Shown piece by piece: positions 41,176 to 49,644 of a DNA stretch of 58,692 bases (its first letter is position 1; every line of letters starts with the position of its first letter). Made by a program: the position numbers and the translations under genes. This DNA comes from DATGFK01 sp040007395 (GTDB taxonomy: Bacteria; Chloroflexota; Anaerolineae; Aggregatilineales; UBA2796). The DNA is taken from the NCBI GenBank assembly GCA_040007395.1, contig JBDTVG010000042.1, forward strand, positions 1-58,692, in the 5' to 3' direction. The notes beneath the pieces are model-generated. The model did not search any database. It was not told where the DNA came from and was given only the letters and a program-made list of their open reading frames with translations.

Positions 41176-42801
41176 CTATTCCGTTTGTACAGCCGGGGGT
41201 TCTGCTGCCTCAGTTGATTCGACGGACTCAGTGATTGAGGCCGTTGGTGCTGCTTCGGCTGACGCTTCTGGCGCTTCTGCTGGTGTTGCTGGTGCTTCCA
41301 ACATAGCGGCAGCCGCTTCAATGTGAGCGGCTTCGGTGGCTGGCGCGATCTCACTCGGCGCGCCCAGTGCGGCCTGCACAGGTTCAGGATCAATCGGCGG
41401 GTTTTCGCCGCGTGCAATGGCGATCAAGCGCTGGATAGCTTTGTTCGTGATCAAGTCAAGCGCAATGCCACGTTGGTTATCCTCACGCAACAGCATCTGG
41501 CGGAAGATCTCGGCTTGTTCACCGAACTGGGCGCTCATCTTGTCTACCTGCTCCGCAATGTCCGCATCATTGATAGTGATATGTTCGTGGTTGACCAGTT
41601 CGCCCAAAACGAGGCTGCGTTCCAACCGCTTGATGGCAGTATCGCGGTAGTCAGACCGCAACTGCTCATCAGTCTTGTTTTCGACCTGCTTGTAATCTGC
41701 GAGTGAAAGCCCACGCTGCCGTAGATTGCGATCCAGATTTTCAAGAATTTCGTCGGTGTATTCCTCGACGATGTTTTCGGGGTACTTCAATGTGCTTTGC
41801 TCAACGACCTTGCCCAACGCGACATCGGCATAGTCCGATTCGGCTTCGCGAGTAGCATTTTCCTGCAACTGCTTACGCACATCGATCCGCAGATCGAGCA
41901 ATGTTTCAATCTTGCCATCGGTCGCTTGTTTGGCGAAGTCATCATTGAGGATGGGCAGCGTGCGTGACTTGACTTCTTGCACGTTCACCTTGAAGTTGAA
42001 GGTATGCCCCGCCAGCGACTTATCTTTATGGTCATCAGGAAAGGAGAGGCTAAATTCGCGCTCATCTCCGGCACTCGCCCCCACGATATTGGGTGAGAAA
42101 CCAGCCATTAACTCTTCGTCTTCACCCTCAAGCACTGTTTCGGTTTCTTCGTCCATCCACGTATCGGTATGACCCGCTTCGTGATCGTGATCGTGCTCAT
42201 GGTCATGGTCATGCTCGTGTTCCTCGTGTTCGTGCTCATGCGCTTCGGTTCCGGCTTCTCCGGTATGTTCCTCAGAGGCAGGATGTACTACTGTCGCAAA
42301 GATCTTAGCCTTGATTGCGTCACCGATTTGCGCAGGACGTTCGATAGTTTCGACGACTGCCCGCTGATCCTGCATGGCCTTTATTGTCTTGGTAACATCT
42401 TCGTCGGGAACTTCGGGCGTTTCAAAGGGAACCCGTACCTCCCGATAGTTGCCGAGATCAACTTCCGGCTGTTTGGGGATAACAAAAGTCAGTTTCATGG
42501 TCGGGTCGTTTTCGATGTTTTCCAGACTGCCGGGTGCATACGGCTGAATTTTGGAATCATCGAGGGCTTCGCGGTATACGTCGTTGCCGAGTACCTCAAC
42601 TGCCTCGTTGAGAATGGTTTCTGGTCCTACGCGCTGCAAGATCACTTTGTAGGGGGCTTTGCCCTTGCGGAAGCCGGGGATGTTGACTTCCTTGGCGATG
42701 CGACGGGCCGCCGCTTGCATGGCCTTCTCAACACGTTCAGGCGCAACCTCTACAGTTAACCGCACAGTATGGTTGTCCAAGTGTTCAATCTGAGTATTCA
42801 A
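41176..42801 (-). CDS. tig: Trigger factor with His-rich insert and Ala-rich tail
   Basis: This ribosome-bound chaperone has the N-terminal ribosome-docking motif GFRKGKAP (43-50), a PPIase domain starting near AQIGDAIKAKIFATV and a C-terminal helical chaperone domain to about residue 465. At 541 residues it is about 100 longer than usual. Two additions explain this: a stretch at about 173-214 in the first PPIase loop with some fifteen His interleaved with Glu/Asp (HEHEEHEHDHDHEHDHDHE), and an Ala/Glu/Pro-rich tail from about 475 to the end. The His stretch resembles the metal-binding tail of SlyD, a relative in PPIase fold, and could bind Ni, Co or Zn. The gene order tig-clpP-clpX is the classic one. 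Confidence 0.95.
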   Translation of the reverse strand: MNTQIEHLDNHTVRLTVEVAPERVEKAMQAAARRIAKEVNIPGFRKGKAPYKVILQRVGPETILNEAVEVLGNDVYREALDDSKIQPYAPGSLENIENDPTMKLTFVIPKQPEVDLGNYREVRVPFETPEVPDEDVTKTIKAMQDQRAVVETIERPAQIGDAIKAKIFATVVHPASEEHTGEAGTEAHEHEHEEHEHDHDHEHDHDHEAGHTDTWMDEETETVLEGEDEELMAGFSPNIVGASAGDEREFSLSFPDDHKDKSLAGHTFNFKVNVQEVKSRTLPILNDDFAKQATDGKIETLLDLRIDVRKQLQENATREAESDYADVALGKVVEQSTLKYPENIVEEYTDEILENLDRNLRQRGLSLADYKQVENKTDEQLRSDYRDTAIKRLERSLVLGELVNHEHITINDADIAEQVDKMSAQFGEQAEIFRQMLLREDNQRGIALDLITNKAIQRLIAIARGENPPIDPEPVQAALGAPSEIAPATEAAHIEAAAAMLEAPATPAEAPEASAEAAPTASITESVESTEAAEPPAVQTE

Positions 42802-42887
42802 AACGCTACTTTCCTTAGTCAGGGGTAAACCATCAATGAGATTATAACAAAGGCTTCATAGAAATTCATAGATTGTGACGGTGGAGG

Positions 42888-42969
42888 TGGGGACGGGGGG
42901 ACTTGAACCCCCACGGATTACTCCACATGATCCTAAGTCATGCGCGTCTGCCAATTCCGCCACGTCCCC
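42888..42969 (-). tRNA. tRNA-Leu (anticodon UAG)
   Basis: On the minus strand the acceptor GGGGACG (42969-42963) pairs with CGTCCCC (42895-42889). The D arm contains GGCGGAATTGGCAGACGC, and the anticodon stem-loop CATGA-CTTAGGA-TCATG gives anticodon TAG. A class II variable arm follows (TGGAGTAATCC), then the T arm GGGGG-TTCAAGT-CCCCC. The 82-nt gene does not encode CCA. It lies just upstream of tig on the same strand. Confidence 0.96.
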
Positions 42970-43106
42970 AGTCAGGTGGATCATTATACGTGAACTTCCC
43001 TGCCTTGACAATTGCGAAATTCAGAGTTGCAGTGTGCATATAGCGTTGATAAACCACATTTAGTTCCACCCTAAACGCTCGATCCCTGAAATTTGAACCT
43101 TCAGTA

Positions 43107-43156
43107 GCACAAACGTTCTTTGCAAATTGAACATTTGTGCTATACTATTTAGTATA
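43107..43156 (+). promoter_or_regulatory. Promoter with two dyads before the VOC gene
   Basis: GCACAAACGTTC (43107-43118) and GAACATTTGTGC (43129-43140) are inverted repeats matching at 11 of 12 positions, centred on TTTGCAAATT. They abut TATACTATTTAGTATA (43141-43156), a second dyad with 7-bp arms whose first six bases make a good -10 (TATACT). A -35 such as TTTGCA (43119-43124, spacer 16) falls between the arms of the first dyad. A repressor dimer or tetramer at these dyads would block the promoter. Confidence 0.7.
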
Positions 43157-43188
43157 CTTCGACAGTTAGTTTTGAGGAGAAATTCACT

Positions 43189-43605
43189 ATGACGCTGCCA
43201 ATTCTCGCAGTTAAGAATTATGATGCCAGCCTGAAGTTTTACACCGAAAAGTTGGGGTTCACTTCGACTCTGACGATGCAGGGACGCGAAGGTGAGAATA
43301 CCTTCGGATTTGTGGAACATGGTGAGGGCGTGCGGCTCGGCTTGAGCCAAGATAGCTCCGATCTGACTGGTCGGGGCAACGGTGTCATATTGATGCTTTA
43401 TCCGACCGACGCGGAAATTGACGAACTCTACAATCAGGTCAAAAGCGCGGGCGTGAAGATCACGGAAGAACTCAAGACCGAAGTCTGGGGTGATCGCCTT
43501 TTCTCAGTCAAAGACCTCGACGGGTATTACCTGACCTTCTGCAAGACTGTCGCATCCATGCCATCGGTTGAAGAAATCCAAGCTGCCATGAATAGCCAGC
43601 CGTAA
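43189..43605 (+). CDS. VOC-superfamily protein (glyoxalase/bleomycin-resistance fold)
   Basis: The 138-residue protein opens with LPILAVKNYDASLKFYTEKL and has a single VOC module of paired beta-alpha-beta-beta-beta units ending in SVKDLDGYYLTFCK. Such proteins bind metals and act as dioxygenases, isomerases or drug-binding resistance factors; the substrate is not evident. A Shine-Dalgarno GAGGAGA precedes ATG 43189. The elaborate operator-like dyads upstream suggest tight regulation by a repressor that is not encoded next to it. Confidence 0.85.
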   Translation: MTLPILAVKNYDASLKFYTEKLGFTSTLTMQGREGENTFGFVEHGEGVRLGLSQDSSDLTGRGNGVILMLYPTDAEIDELYNQVKSAGVKITEELKTEVWGDRLFSVKDLDGYYLTFCKTVASMPSVEEIQAAMNSQP

Positions 43606-43647
43606 TCGCTCTATCTCTCAAAAAGCACAAACCCCTGAAATTCTCAC

Positions 43648-43681
43648 GCGGTCTTCTCTCCGAGGATGGAGAGAAGACCGC
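43648..43681 (+). terminator. Perfect 14-bp hairpin after the VOC gene
   Basis: GCGGTCTTCTCTCC (43648-43661), loop GAGGAT, GGAGAGAAGACCGC (43668-43681), all 14 pairs matched. No T-run follows. It probably terminates or stabilises the VOC mRNA, and its CTCTCC core links it to the intergenic palindromes elsewhere in the window. Confidence 0.65.
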
Positions 43682-43820
43682 AAACGCGCATCACCTTGTT
43701 GCTAACCAGTGCAATATTTCTGTTTGATCTTCGGCATGGATTCCCAGCCCACTCTCTGCCAAATTGTGTTAAAATGCCCCACAGCAAACCGCTATCACCA
43801 TGCAGGAGTCCAGAAATCCT

Positions 43821-44186
43821 ATGCCTATTTTGATGAGCACTGACGAAATGACTCAACTCGCCCAGAAGATCGCCAAAATGCGGTTTAATCAGGCCAAAGG
43901 CTATATTCGCAGTCTCGATAAACAAACACGCATCGAACTATTCCGCACAGCTGTTGCTATAGGTGAGTGGCAAACCCGCTATGCCTTGCCGAATAAGAAT
44001 CTGCTGATTACGCTGGTCGAGCAAAAAGAGGATTACGGCGCACCGAGCGATTCGGGCAACCGTCAGACTCGCTTCAAATATCTTGAGGCGCGGGTTGAAC
44101 CTTTACCGCTCAACCATCGCAATGATAACGAGGGCAATGACGCACGTACCGCTAGCCTTAACATGGAAACCAACAATCAACGCTAA
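43821..44186 (+). CDS. Small protein of unknown function
   Basis: The frame is open from ATG 43800; I prefer ATG 43821 (MPILMSTDEMTQ) since AGGAG at 43804-43808 lies between the two, giving 121 residues. The protein is soluble, with MRFNQAKGYIRSLDKQTRIE and ALPNKNLLITLVEQKEDYG as its most structured parts and an Asn/Arg-rich tail. I do not recognise it. Confidence 0.55.
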   Translation: MPILMSTDEMTQLAQKIAKMRFNQAKGYIRSLDKQTRIELFRTAVAIGEWQTRYALPNKNLLITLVEQKEDYGAPSDSGNRQTRFKYLEARVEPLPLNHRNDNEGNDARTASLNMETNNQR

Positions 44187-44277
44187 AGGTAATATTTGAA
44201 CCTCGCGGTTGTCATTATGTTGGCAGTTTAGAAGGAATAGAAAACTTCATGATTAAATTCCTGCGGGCTACAAGATG

Positions 44278-45339
44278 CTAAAATGGTGAGATCGTATCAT
44301 AGATCGCACGAGTAATAATGCGGTTTGCTTGCGCTGTTGTATGCCATGAGTCGATATACACGGTTAGTTCCGCTGCTCGTGCTGCATCAAGTACATGATA
44401 TAGATCCACAGACGCCACACCATTGCGTTGAAGCTCTGGCACAACGCTGCGTATCGAAGGCCATGATGCAATTAGGGCTGCAGGAGCATTGGGGTAGTCT
44501 AAAGACTCCACGAAAATCAGGTGCTGCTCATACCTTGATAGCGGTGCGCTAAAAATATTTGGTTGCAGAAAATGATAAAATGTTGCTCCATGTACCCGTG
44601 CATAAGCAGAAGCAGCAAGCAAATCAGTTATATATTGCTGTCTTGATTCGGTCAACGCTTCTGTTGTAGCAGCAGCCGAGGGCAGCAGTATATCAGTGGC
44701 AATACAATACACTGTTGATAGGGCCAGTGTCGAATAGGTGTCTCGCATCCAACTGCATAAACGTCCAGTTAATGTTGAAGCGCGCAGTGCTATGGTACCG
44801 ATATGCGCGAACTCATGTGCACCATCATAGAAAATGACTATGTCACCGGGGACTAAGGCGATCTGGTTGAGCCGACGCAGCGATTGTCCAGTAGTGAAGC
44901 CGATACTGCTTGCATTTACCACACGATATTGGTAACCGTCGGCATTGAGTAGGTTTTGTAAAATACTTGGCTTGGTATCACGATCTGCGACCTGCATATC
45001 GACCATCGTACTGCTGCCAAACATATAGATAGTATTTATCCAATGGCCTCGTTGACCTATCGTTTCACGTAGCCCATTGGTGAAATTGTAATGCTCACTG
45101 TGAAACGTTACGTTCCATTCACCGTTTGCATCTAAGCGCCAACCTTTCGCAAGCTCAGTTAGATCTCGTAGATCTGTGGCGCTAGTTAACGCGACATCGT
45201 CCGGCAACGGCACAGTCAATACAGAGTTTAGCCACAGGCGAGCTGCTATCTCTGATCCTAAACAGCCGAATATCAATAGTGCAACGAACAATACCGCAAA
45301 CACAAGGCGACGAAAGCGGCGACGATGCAGGATCGTCAT
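44278..45339 (-). CDS. Membrane-anchored SGNH-hydrolase-like protein
   Basis: The 353-residue protein has an N-terminal membrane anchor (LVFAVLFVALLIFGCLGSEI, about 12-32) and an extracytoplasmic SGNH/GDSL-type domain. Block I is YMFGSSTMVDM (Ser), block II NASSIGFTTGQSL (Gly), block III IFYDGAHE, where Asn of the usual GxN(D/E) is replaced by His, and block V DSWHTT (Asp-x-x-His). The catalytic Ser, Asp and His are thus present but an oxyanion-hole residue is changed. Family members deacetylate or hydrolyse esters on cell-surface polymers. It is divergent from nothing obvious and stands alone. Confidence 0.75.
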   Translation of the reverse strand: MTILHRRRFRRLVFAVLFVALLIFGCLGSEIAARLWLNSVLTVPLPDDVALTSATDLRDLTELAKGWRLDANGEWNVTFHSEHYNFTNGLRETIGQRGHWINTIYMFGSSTMVDMQVADRDTKPSILQNLLNADGYQYRVVNASSIGFTTGQSLRRLNQIALVPGDIVIFYDGAHEFAHIGTIALRASTLTGRLCSWMRDTYSTLALSTVYCIATDILLPSAAATTEALTESRQQYITDLLAASAYARVHGATFYHFLQPNIFSAPLSRYEQHLIFVESLDYPNAPAALIASWPSIRSVVPELQRNGVASVDLYHVLDAARAAELTVYIDSWHTTAQANRIITRAIYDTISPF

Positions 45340-45449
45340 CTGTGCCGTATCCTTTCAAAATAGCTTGTCCTATTTCGTAAGATACAACTGCCGTTGAAGA
45401 ATGGCAAATGAAGCATCGGATTTTTGCCGCCTAGTCCCACGATATCTCT

Positions 45450-46277
45450 CTACTTCCCGACATATATCGCTTCGTAAGCTATTGCCTGCGGAACGGCTTT
45501 CAGCGCGGACTGTTCGTCGGGCATCAACTGTGCGTTTGGACTCTTACGCAGGCGACGGGCAACCTGATACGCATCGCGCAGCATATCAAAATCGGGGTCA
45601 CGCCAGTTGGCGGGTAGGGCTAGCACACTCGCTAGCCCTTTAAGTTTTTGGGCGGCGGGACTGTTCCAGTTGATTTGCCCCGTACCTGCTAGTAAAGCGC
45701 GTGCCTGCGTCTGCATCGTGCTGGCTTCACCGTCCGATTTGCGATCCAGTTTGCCGAATAGCTGTCCGGTCAGCCGATCCATGAGTTTACTAGCCTGTTC
45801 GGGCTTGACGTTATAGTCACGCGCCATTTGCTGCACACTATCTGGCAGCAAGTCTGGCAAGCGTTCCTCAGTCCGATCTACAAGGGAAGGACGTGATCCC
45901 TGCTGCGCCCGTGCAAGTTGTTCAATAGTATTGCCGGGGAGCAGATAGACATTCAACCCTTGTTCGTCAAGCGCCCCATTAGAATAGACCTCAAGGCCGC
46001 TGTCGGTATCAGTCAACCAAGCGTGCAGCATCGGAAATCCGGCGCTTAGACTCGGCAATAGGTCGGGATCGGGAGTGCCGAGAACACGCACCCAACCGTC
46101 TTGTGCGGGCGCGACAAAATGGCGGATCAGTGTTTGGAGGCCGGGAGGTGTCCCAGTTCCACCTGCGAACGGATCATAGCGCTGGTAGCCGCTTTGTTGG
46201 AGCGCATCCACTAGCGCCACGATCACGGCGGGTGTATCGTCGGTGCGAAAATAGAGAGTGTGCCATGTATCAGCCAT
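45450..46277 (-). CDS. Protein of unknown function in the arsA-ubiB operon
   Basis: The start is ATG 46277 (MADTWHTLYFRTDD), since a GAGG ribosome site at 46284-46287 overlaps the stop of the upstream kinase-like gene; the frame is open to 46289. The 275-residue soluble protein has an N-terminal region resembling a small globular domain (to about residue 125, VYLLPGNTIEQLARAQQG) and a helical C-terminal part (LPDSVQQMARDYNVKPEQAS, NWRDPDFDMLRDAYQVARRL). I do not recognise it. Coupling to the UbiB-like gene suggests a functional link. Confidence 0.65.
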   Translation of the reverse strand: MADTWHTLYFRTDDTPAVIVALVDALQQSGYQRYDPFAGGTGTPPGLQTLIRHFVAPAQDGWVRVLGTPDPDLLPSLSAGFPMLHAWLTDTDSGLEVYSNGALDEQGLNVYLLPGNTIEQLARAQQGSRPSLVDRTEERLPDLLPDSVQQMARDYNVKPEQASKLMDRLTGQLFGKLDRKSDGEASTMQTQARALLAGTGQINWNSPAAQKLKGLASVLALPANWRDPDFDMLRDAYQVARRLRKSPNAQLMPDEQSALKAVPQAIAYEAIYVGK

Positions 46278-46285
46278 CGAACGCC

Positions 46286-48199
46286 TCAACTTCTTCCGCG
46301 CAAAAACATCAGGATCAGGGTAAGCACTGAAAAGCCATAGCCCACAATCCCAAGCGTCTGCTCATGGTTTACGTAAAGCAGAGTACTCGCCAGAGTCGCC
46401 GTTGCAAAGACTACGCCCCACACAACCTGACCTGCGGTCTGTTCAATGCGGGTAATCTGCTGTTTGAAGGCCGGATCGGGGATCATCCGCACTTCAAGAT
46501 CGCCCCGGTCAGCGCGACTCAACACATTATCAGCGAGGGTAGGCAGTTTGTAAAGTCGTGTGGCAAAGTCGCGAACCAGCTTGCCAGTTATATCCAGTGT
46601 CGTTTGGAGTGTGCCGCCTGATACTAATCCGCCTGCTGCCGCTTTAGTGCGATTAGTGCTATTTTCTAGCAGTTTTTGGGTGAAGGGCTGCATTTCATGC
46701 CAGGGGTCGAAGTCGCGGTCAAGCCCGGTACACATCCCACTCAAGATTCCAACTGCACGGCTCAAATAGATAAAGTCCTGCGGCATCTGGAACGGCATCG
46801 AGAGCAGCAGATCGCTAAACTCTTTAGCAATGTCGGACATCTCGTCAAAGGGCAGATTCGCCATCTGCGTCATGTTCAAGCCCCACACCTTATCGAACAC
46901 AGCGCGGGTCGCGTCTTCGATGCGCTTGACATCGACACCGGGCAGCAGTACCCCCAGTTTCATATAGCTGGCGACCAATGCCTTCGAATCTTGTGTCGCC
47001 ACCGCGATCAACGTTTCGCGCAACCCTTCTTGCAAAGTCGGGGTCAACCGTCCGACCATGCCAAAGTCAATAAAGATCAGGTAAAAGGGACGTTTGCCGG
47101 GGACATGCCCATTGCTAGTAGTCTTATCCAGCGGCAGGGGATACACAAACAGATTGCCGGGGTGTGGGTCGGCATGGAAGAACCGTACATCGAAAATCTG
47201 GTGCAGATAACAGGCGAGTAGGCGGCTGGCAACCTCTTTGCGATCCACGCCTGCGTGATCCAGCGCAGCATAATCGTTGAGCTTGATGCTGGTCACATCT
47301 TCGAGGGTCAAGACATGCGGCGAGCTGTAGTCCAGATATACCGCCGGAACATAGATTCCCGGATCATCTTTGAACATCGAGGCAAAGGTCAGCGCGTGAT
47401 CCGCCTCGGCAAGGTAATCGAGTTCTTCCCACAATACACGGCTAAACTCATCCAGCAATTCCGGCACATTGGCGCGGCGGCGGATAAACCCAAAGCGCAT
47501 CGATAACCGCGCCACCATCCGCAGTGCCGAGAGGTCGGTATAGACAATGCTATCGATGTTGGGGCGCTGCACCTTGACTACCACGCGATCCCCGTTAAGC
47601 AACTGGGCGCGATGCACCTGTCCAAATGATGCCGCCGCCACAGGCTCAGTGTTCAGCCACATATACTTGTCTTCGATAGAGCCTATCTCGCGCTCAATCG
47701 TTTGCTTGATATAGCTGAACCCGACAATCGGTACTTGATCTTGCAAGCCTTCCAGTTCTTCGGTGATCTCTGGCGGCAGCACATCAACCCGGCTGGAGAT
47801 AAATTGCCCAAGCTTGATCTGCACGCCGCCCATCTCGATTGCCAAGTTGCGAAAGCGCCGCGCATCGCGCCGATAGCGCTTGGGACGTGTCCTAGCGACA
47901 ACGGCTTCACCGACCAAGCGCCGCACGATCCATTCCCAGAACAGCGCATTGGCGAACAGCCACACGAAAAAGACCACGATGCGGTAGTAGCGGCTGCGAT
48001 TTAGCTTGTGAGACCGATGGGCCGCATCGGGCGCGGTAGGCCGTGCCGCAATTTTGATCGGCTCTGGCTCAGACTGGTATTGCTCCGATGCCGTGTCGGG
48101 CATCGGAGCAGTGTCTACACCGAAAAGCTTCGCGCCATTACCGTTAGTGCGGCTTGGCGACGAAGTGAATGTTGAGGGCTGCTTCTTCAAATTTTGCAT
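46286..48199 (-). CDS. ABC1/UbiB-family kinase-like protein
   Basis: I choose ATG 48199 (MQNLKKQPSTFT), which overlaps the arsA 3' end by 56 bp; an ATG at 48103 just after arsA would remove the low-complexity N-terminus. The protein of about 637 residues has a membrane segment near RIVVFFVWLFANALFWEWI. UbiB hallmarks follow: the KxGQ motif IKLGQFISSR, the Ala-rich loop AAASFGQVHRA, VVVKVQRPN (Lys), ELDYLAEADH, HADPHPGNLF and IDFGMVGRL. Two hydrophobic segments lie at the C-terminus. Such proteins are unusual ATPases/kinases supporting isoprenoid-lipid or quinone biosynthesis. Confidence 0.9.
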   Translation of the reverse strand: MQNLKKQPSTFTSSPSRTNGNGAKLFGVDTAPMPDTASEQYQSEPEPIKIAARPTAPDAAHRSHKLNRSRYYRIVVFFVWLFANALFWEWIVRRLVGEAVVARTRPKRYRRDARRFRNLAIEMGGVQIKLGQFISSRVDVLPPEITEELEGLQDQVPIVGFSYIKQTIEREIGSIEDKYMWLNTEPVAAASFGQVHRAQLLNGDRVVVKVQRPNIDSIVYTDLSALRMVARLSMRFGFIRRRANVPELLDEFSRVLWEELDYLAEADHALTFASMFKDDPGIYVPAVYLDYSSPHVLTLEDVTSIKLNDYAALDHAGVDRKEVASRLLACYLHQIFDVRFFHADPHPGNLFVYPLPLDKTTSNGHVPGKRPFYLIFIDFGMVGRLTPTLQEGLRETLIAVATQDSKALVASYMKLGVLLPGVDVKRIEDATRAVFDKVWGLNMTQMANLPFDEMSDIAKEFSDLLLSMPFQMPQDFIYLSRAVGILSGMCTGLDRDFDPWHEMQPFTQKLLENSTNRTKAAAGGLVSGGTLQTTLDITGKLVRDFATRLYKLPTLADNVLSRADRGDLEVRMIPDPAFKQQITRIEQTAGQVVWGVVFATATLASTLLYVNHEQTLGIVGYGFSVLTLILMFLRGRS

Positions 48200-49319
48200 C
48201 ACCAATTTCCAAGTTCCACAGTGCGTAGGGCAAAACGATATTGCGGCGGTATGGCCCAACACGCAAGGTCAATTCGTCCGACGAACGGTATAGGTCAAGA
48301 TCGCTCTTGTCGGCAAACGGCAGCGGCACTTTGAGCCGATAGCCGCCATTATCGTCGGACATGATCTGATGCGTATGCCCCTTGAACATGACCTGCGCGG
48401 GATTCGTGTCGCCGTACAGCGCATCGCCCAGACGGTGCAGTGCATCCATGCCGACTACATCACGGTTAAACATCGGCGCACGCAGCATAGGCAGTTCGCC
48501 AAACGCTTCGTGGATCAACGCGATGTTTTCCTTTTGAAGCTCTTTCCATTGGGCAAAGTATGGATCGGTCACTTCGTCCGGCAAAATGCGATTGCAGATT
48601 ACCGCGTCGGTGGCATAACCATACAGGTTCAGGTAGGTATAGGTGCGCTGCGTTTCCTTGATGACCATTTTCTCAGGGTTGATGACCAACCGCAGACTGC
48701 TCATTTCTGGGTCGGTAAGCAGCACCCGGACATGATCAAGCGTTTTGAACAGGCTTTCAATGGTATCAAACGCATCCTGATCGGGCAGGTCAGTCCCCAT
48801 GATTGGCTTGGCAAAAGGCCGTAGGAACTTCGCCGCACCTTTGGTCAGGGTCAAAATGCGCTCGAACCACCAGCGCGTTACATCGGGCAGACTGAGCAGT
48901 CGCAGCGTTTCGGCGGTGGGAGCCGCATCGACGACCAACACATCGAAGTTATTCTCCTGCACATAGCGATTGATCCACAGGAGGTGAGCGCCTTCTTCCA
49001 GACCGGGCAGAATGGTCACTTCCTCGGCAACGATGTCTTTCACGCCGCGCTGGGTGAACAACGCCACCATATACTTCTGGAACGATCCCCAGTATTTATC
49101 CATTGAATAGCGGGCATCGACTTCCTGTGCCCACAAATTTTGTCGCAGTTCGACAGGTTCCGGCCCGATCTCAACATCCAGCGAGTCGCCGAGGCTGTGC
49201 GCGGTATCGGTGCTCAATACAATTGTCCGCAAGCCCATTTCGCTGCAACGTAAGGCCGTCGCCGCCGAGATACTCGTTTTACCGACACCACCCTTGCCAG
49301 TGTGTACGATGATACGCAT
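48144..49319 (-). CDS. ArsA/GET3-family ATPase with HSP20-like C-terminal domain
   Basis: ATG 49319 (MRIIVHTGKGGVGKTS) follows AAGAAGGAAA and gives 391 residues. The deviant P-loop GKGGVGKTS (8-16), DTAHSLGDSLDVE (switch I-like) and VVDAAPTAETLRLLSLPD (switch II) identify the ArsA/Get3 group. The last 90 residues (LKVPLPFADKSDLDLYRSSD, LRVGPYRRNIVLPYALWNL) match the ArsA_HSP20 alpha-crystallin-like extension found in Chloroflexota, Chlorobi and cyanobacteria. No arsenite permease (ArsB) or ArsR is near, so a role in client or membrane-protein handling is likelier than arsenic export. Confidence 0.92.
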   Translation of the reverse strand: MRIIVHTGKGGVGKTSISAATALRCSEMGLRTIVLSTDTAHSLGDSLDVEIGPEPVELRQNLWAQEVDARYSMDKYWGSFQKYMVALFTQRGVKDIVAEEVTILPGLEEGAHLLWINRYVQENNFDVLVVDAAPTAETLRLLSLPDVTRWWFERILTLTKGAAKFLRPFAKPIMGTDLPDQDAFDTIESLFKTLDHVRVLLTDPEMSSLRLVINPEKMVIKETQRTYTYLNLYGYATDAVICNRILPDEVTDPYFAQWKELQKENIALIHEAFGELPMLRAPMFNRDVVGMDALHRLGDALYGDTNPAQVMFKGHTHQIMSDDNGGYRLKVPLPFADKSDLDLYRSSDELTLRVGPYRRNIVLPYALWNLEIGDAKFEEAALNIHFVAKPH

Positions 49320-49479
49320 GTTTGAAATTTCCTTCTTGTTACAGTCTTGATCGTAATCCAAACGGATGAGGTTGCCTACTGTTTGCGAATCGTGGTTCGC
49401 CGTGTAATCAATGAGTGTGTTGTTCAATATGTACCATAAGTTATTACGCCGCGTAGGGTGTAAAGTTGCGAATACGCCA

Positions 49480-49583
49480 TTGACCCCGCCCTAAGTCCCT
49501 CCCCGCAAGCGAGGAGGGACTTTTCCCGCGTCTGACTCCACTTCCATTGCTTGCGGGGGAAGGGGCTGGGGGATAGGGGTCAA
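49480..49583. repeat. 104-bp intergenic inverted-repeat element
   Basis: TTGACCCC (49480-49487) and GGGGTCAA (49576-49583) are exact outer arms. Inside, AAGTCCCTCC (49493-49502) pairs perfectly with GGAGGGACTT (49513-49522) and is followed by TT, and CCCCGCAAGC (49501-49510) has a complement GCTTGCGGGG near 49549-49558. It is of the same kind as 7676-7772 and is probably a small non-autonomous palindromic repeat. Confidence 0.7.
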
Positions 49584-49644
49584 GTTTGGCACGGATGATC
49601 GCGATTGGATACAGTGATGCAAAAAGGCAACCCATCAAAACCAG

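Noticed and set aside
42169..42759. 196-residue plus-strand frame opposite trigger factor
   Set aside because: Antisense to tig; its hydrophobic Met/Val-rich part is just the complement of the His/Asp codons.
48144..49319. ArsA as an arsenite efflux ATPase
   Set aside because: No ArsB, ArsD or ArsR gene is near, and the HSP20-like tail marks a different branch of the family.
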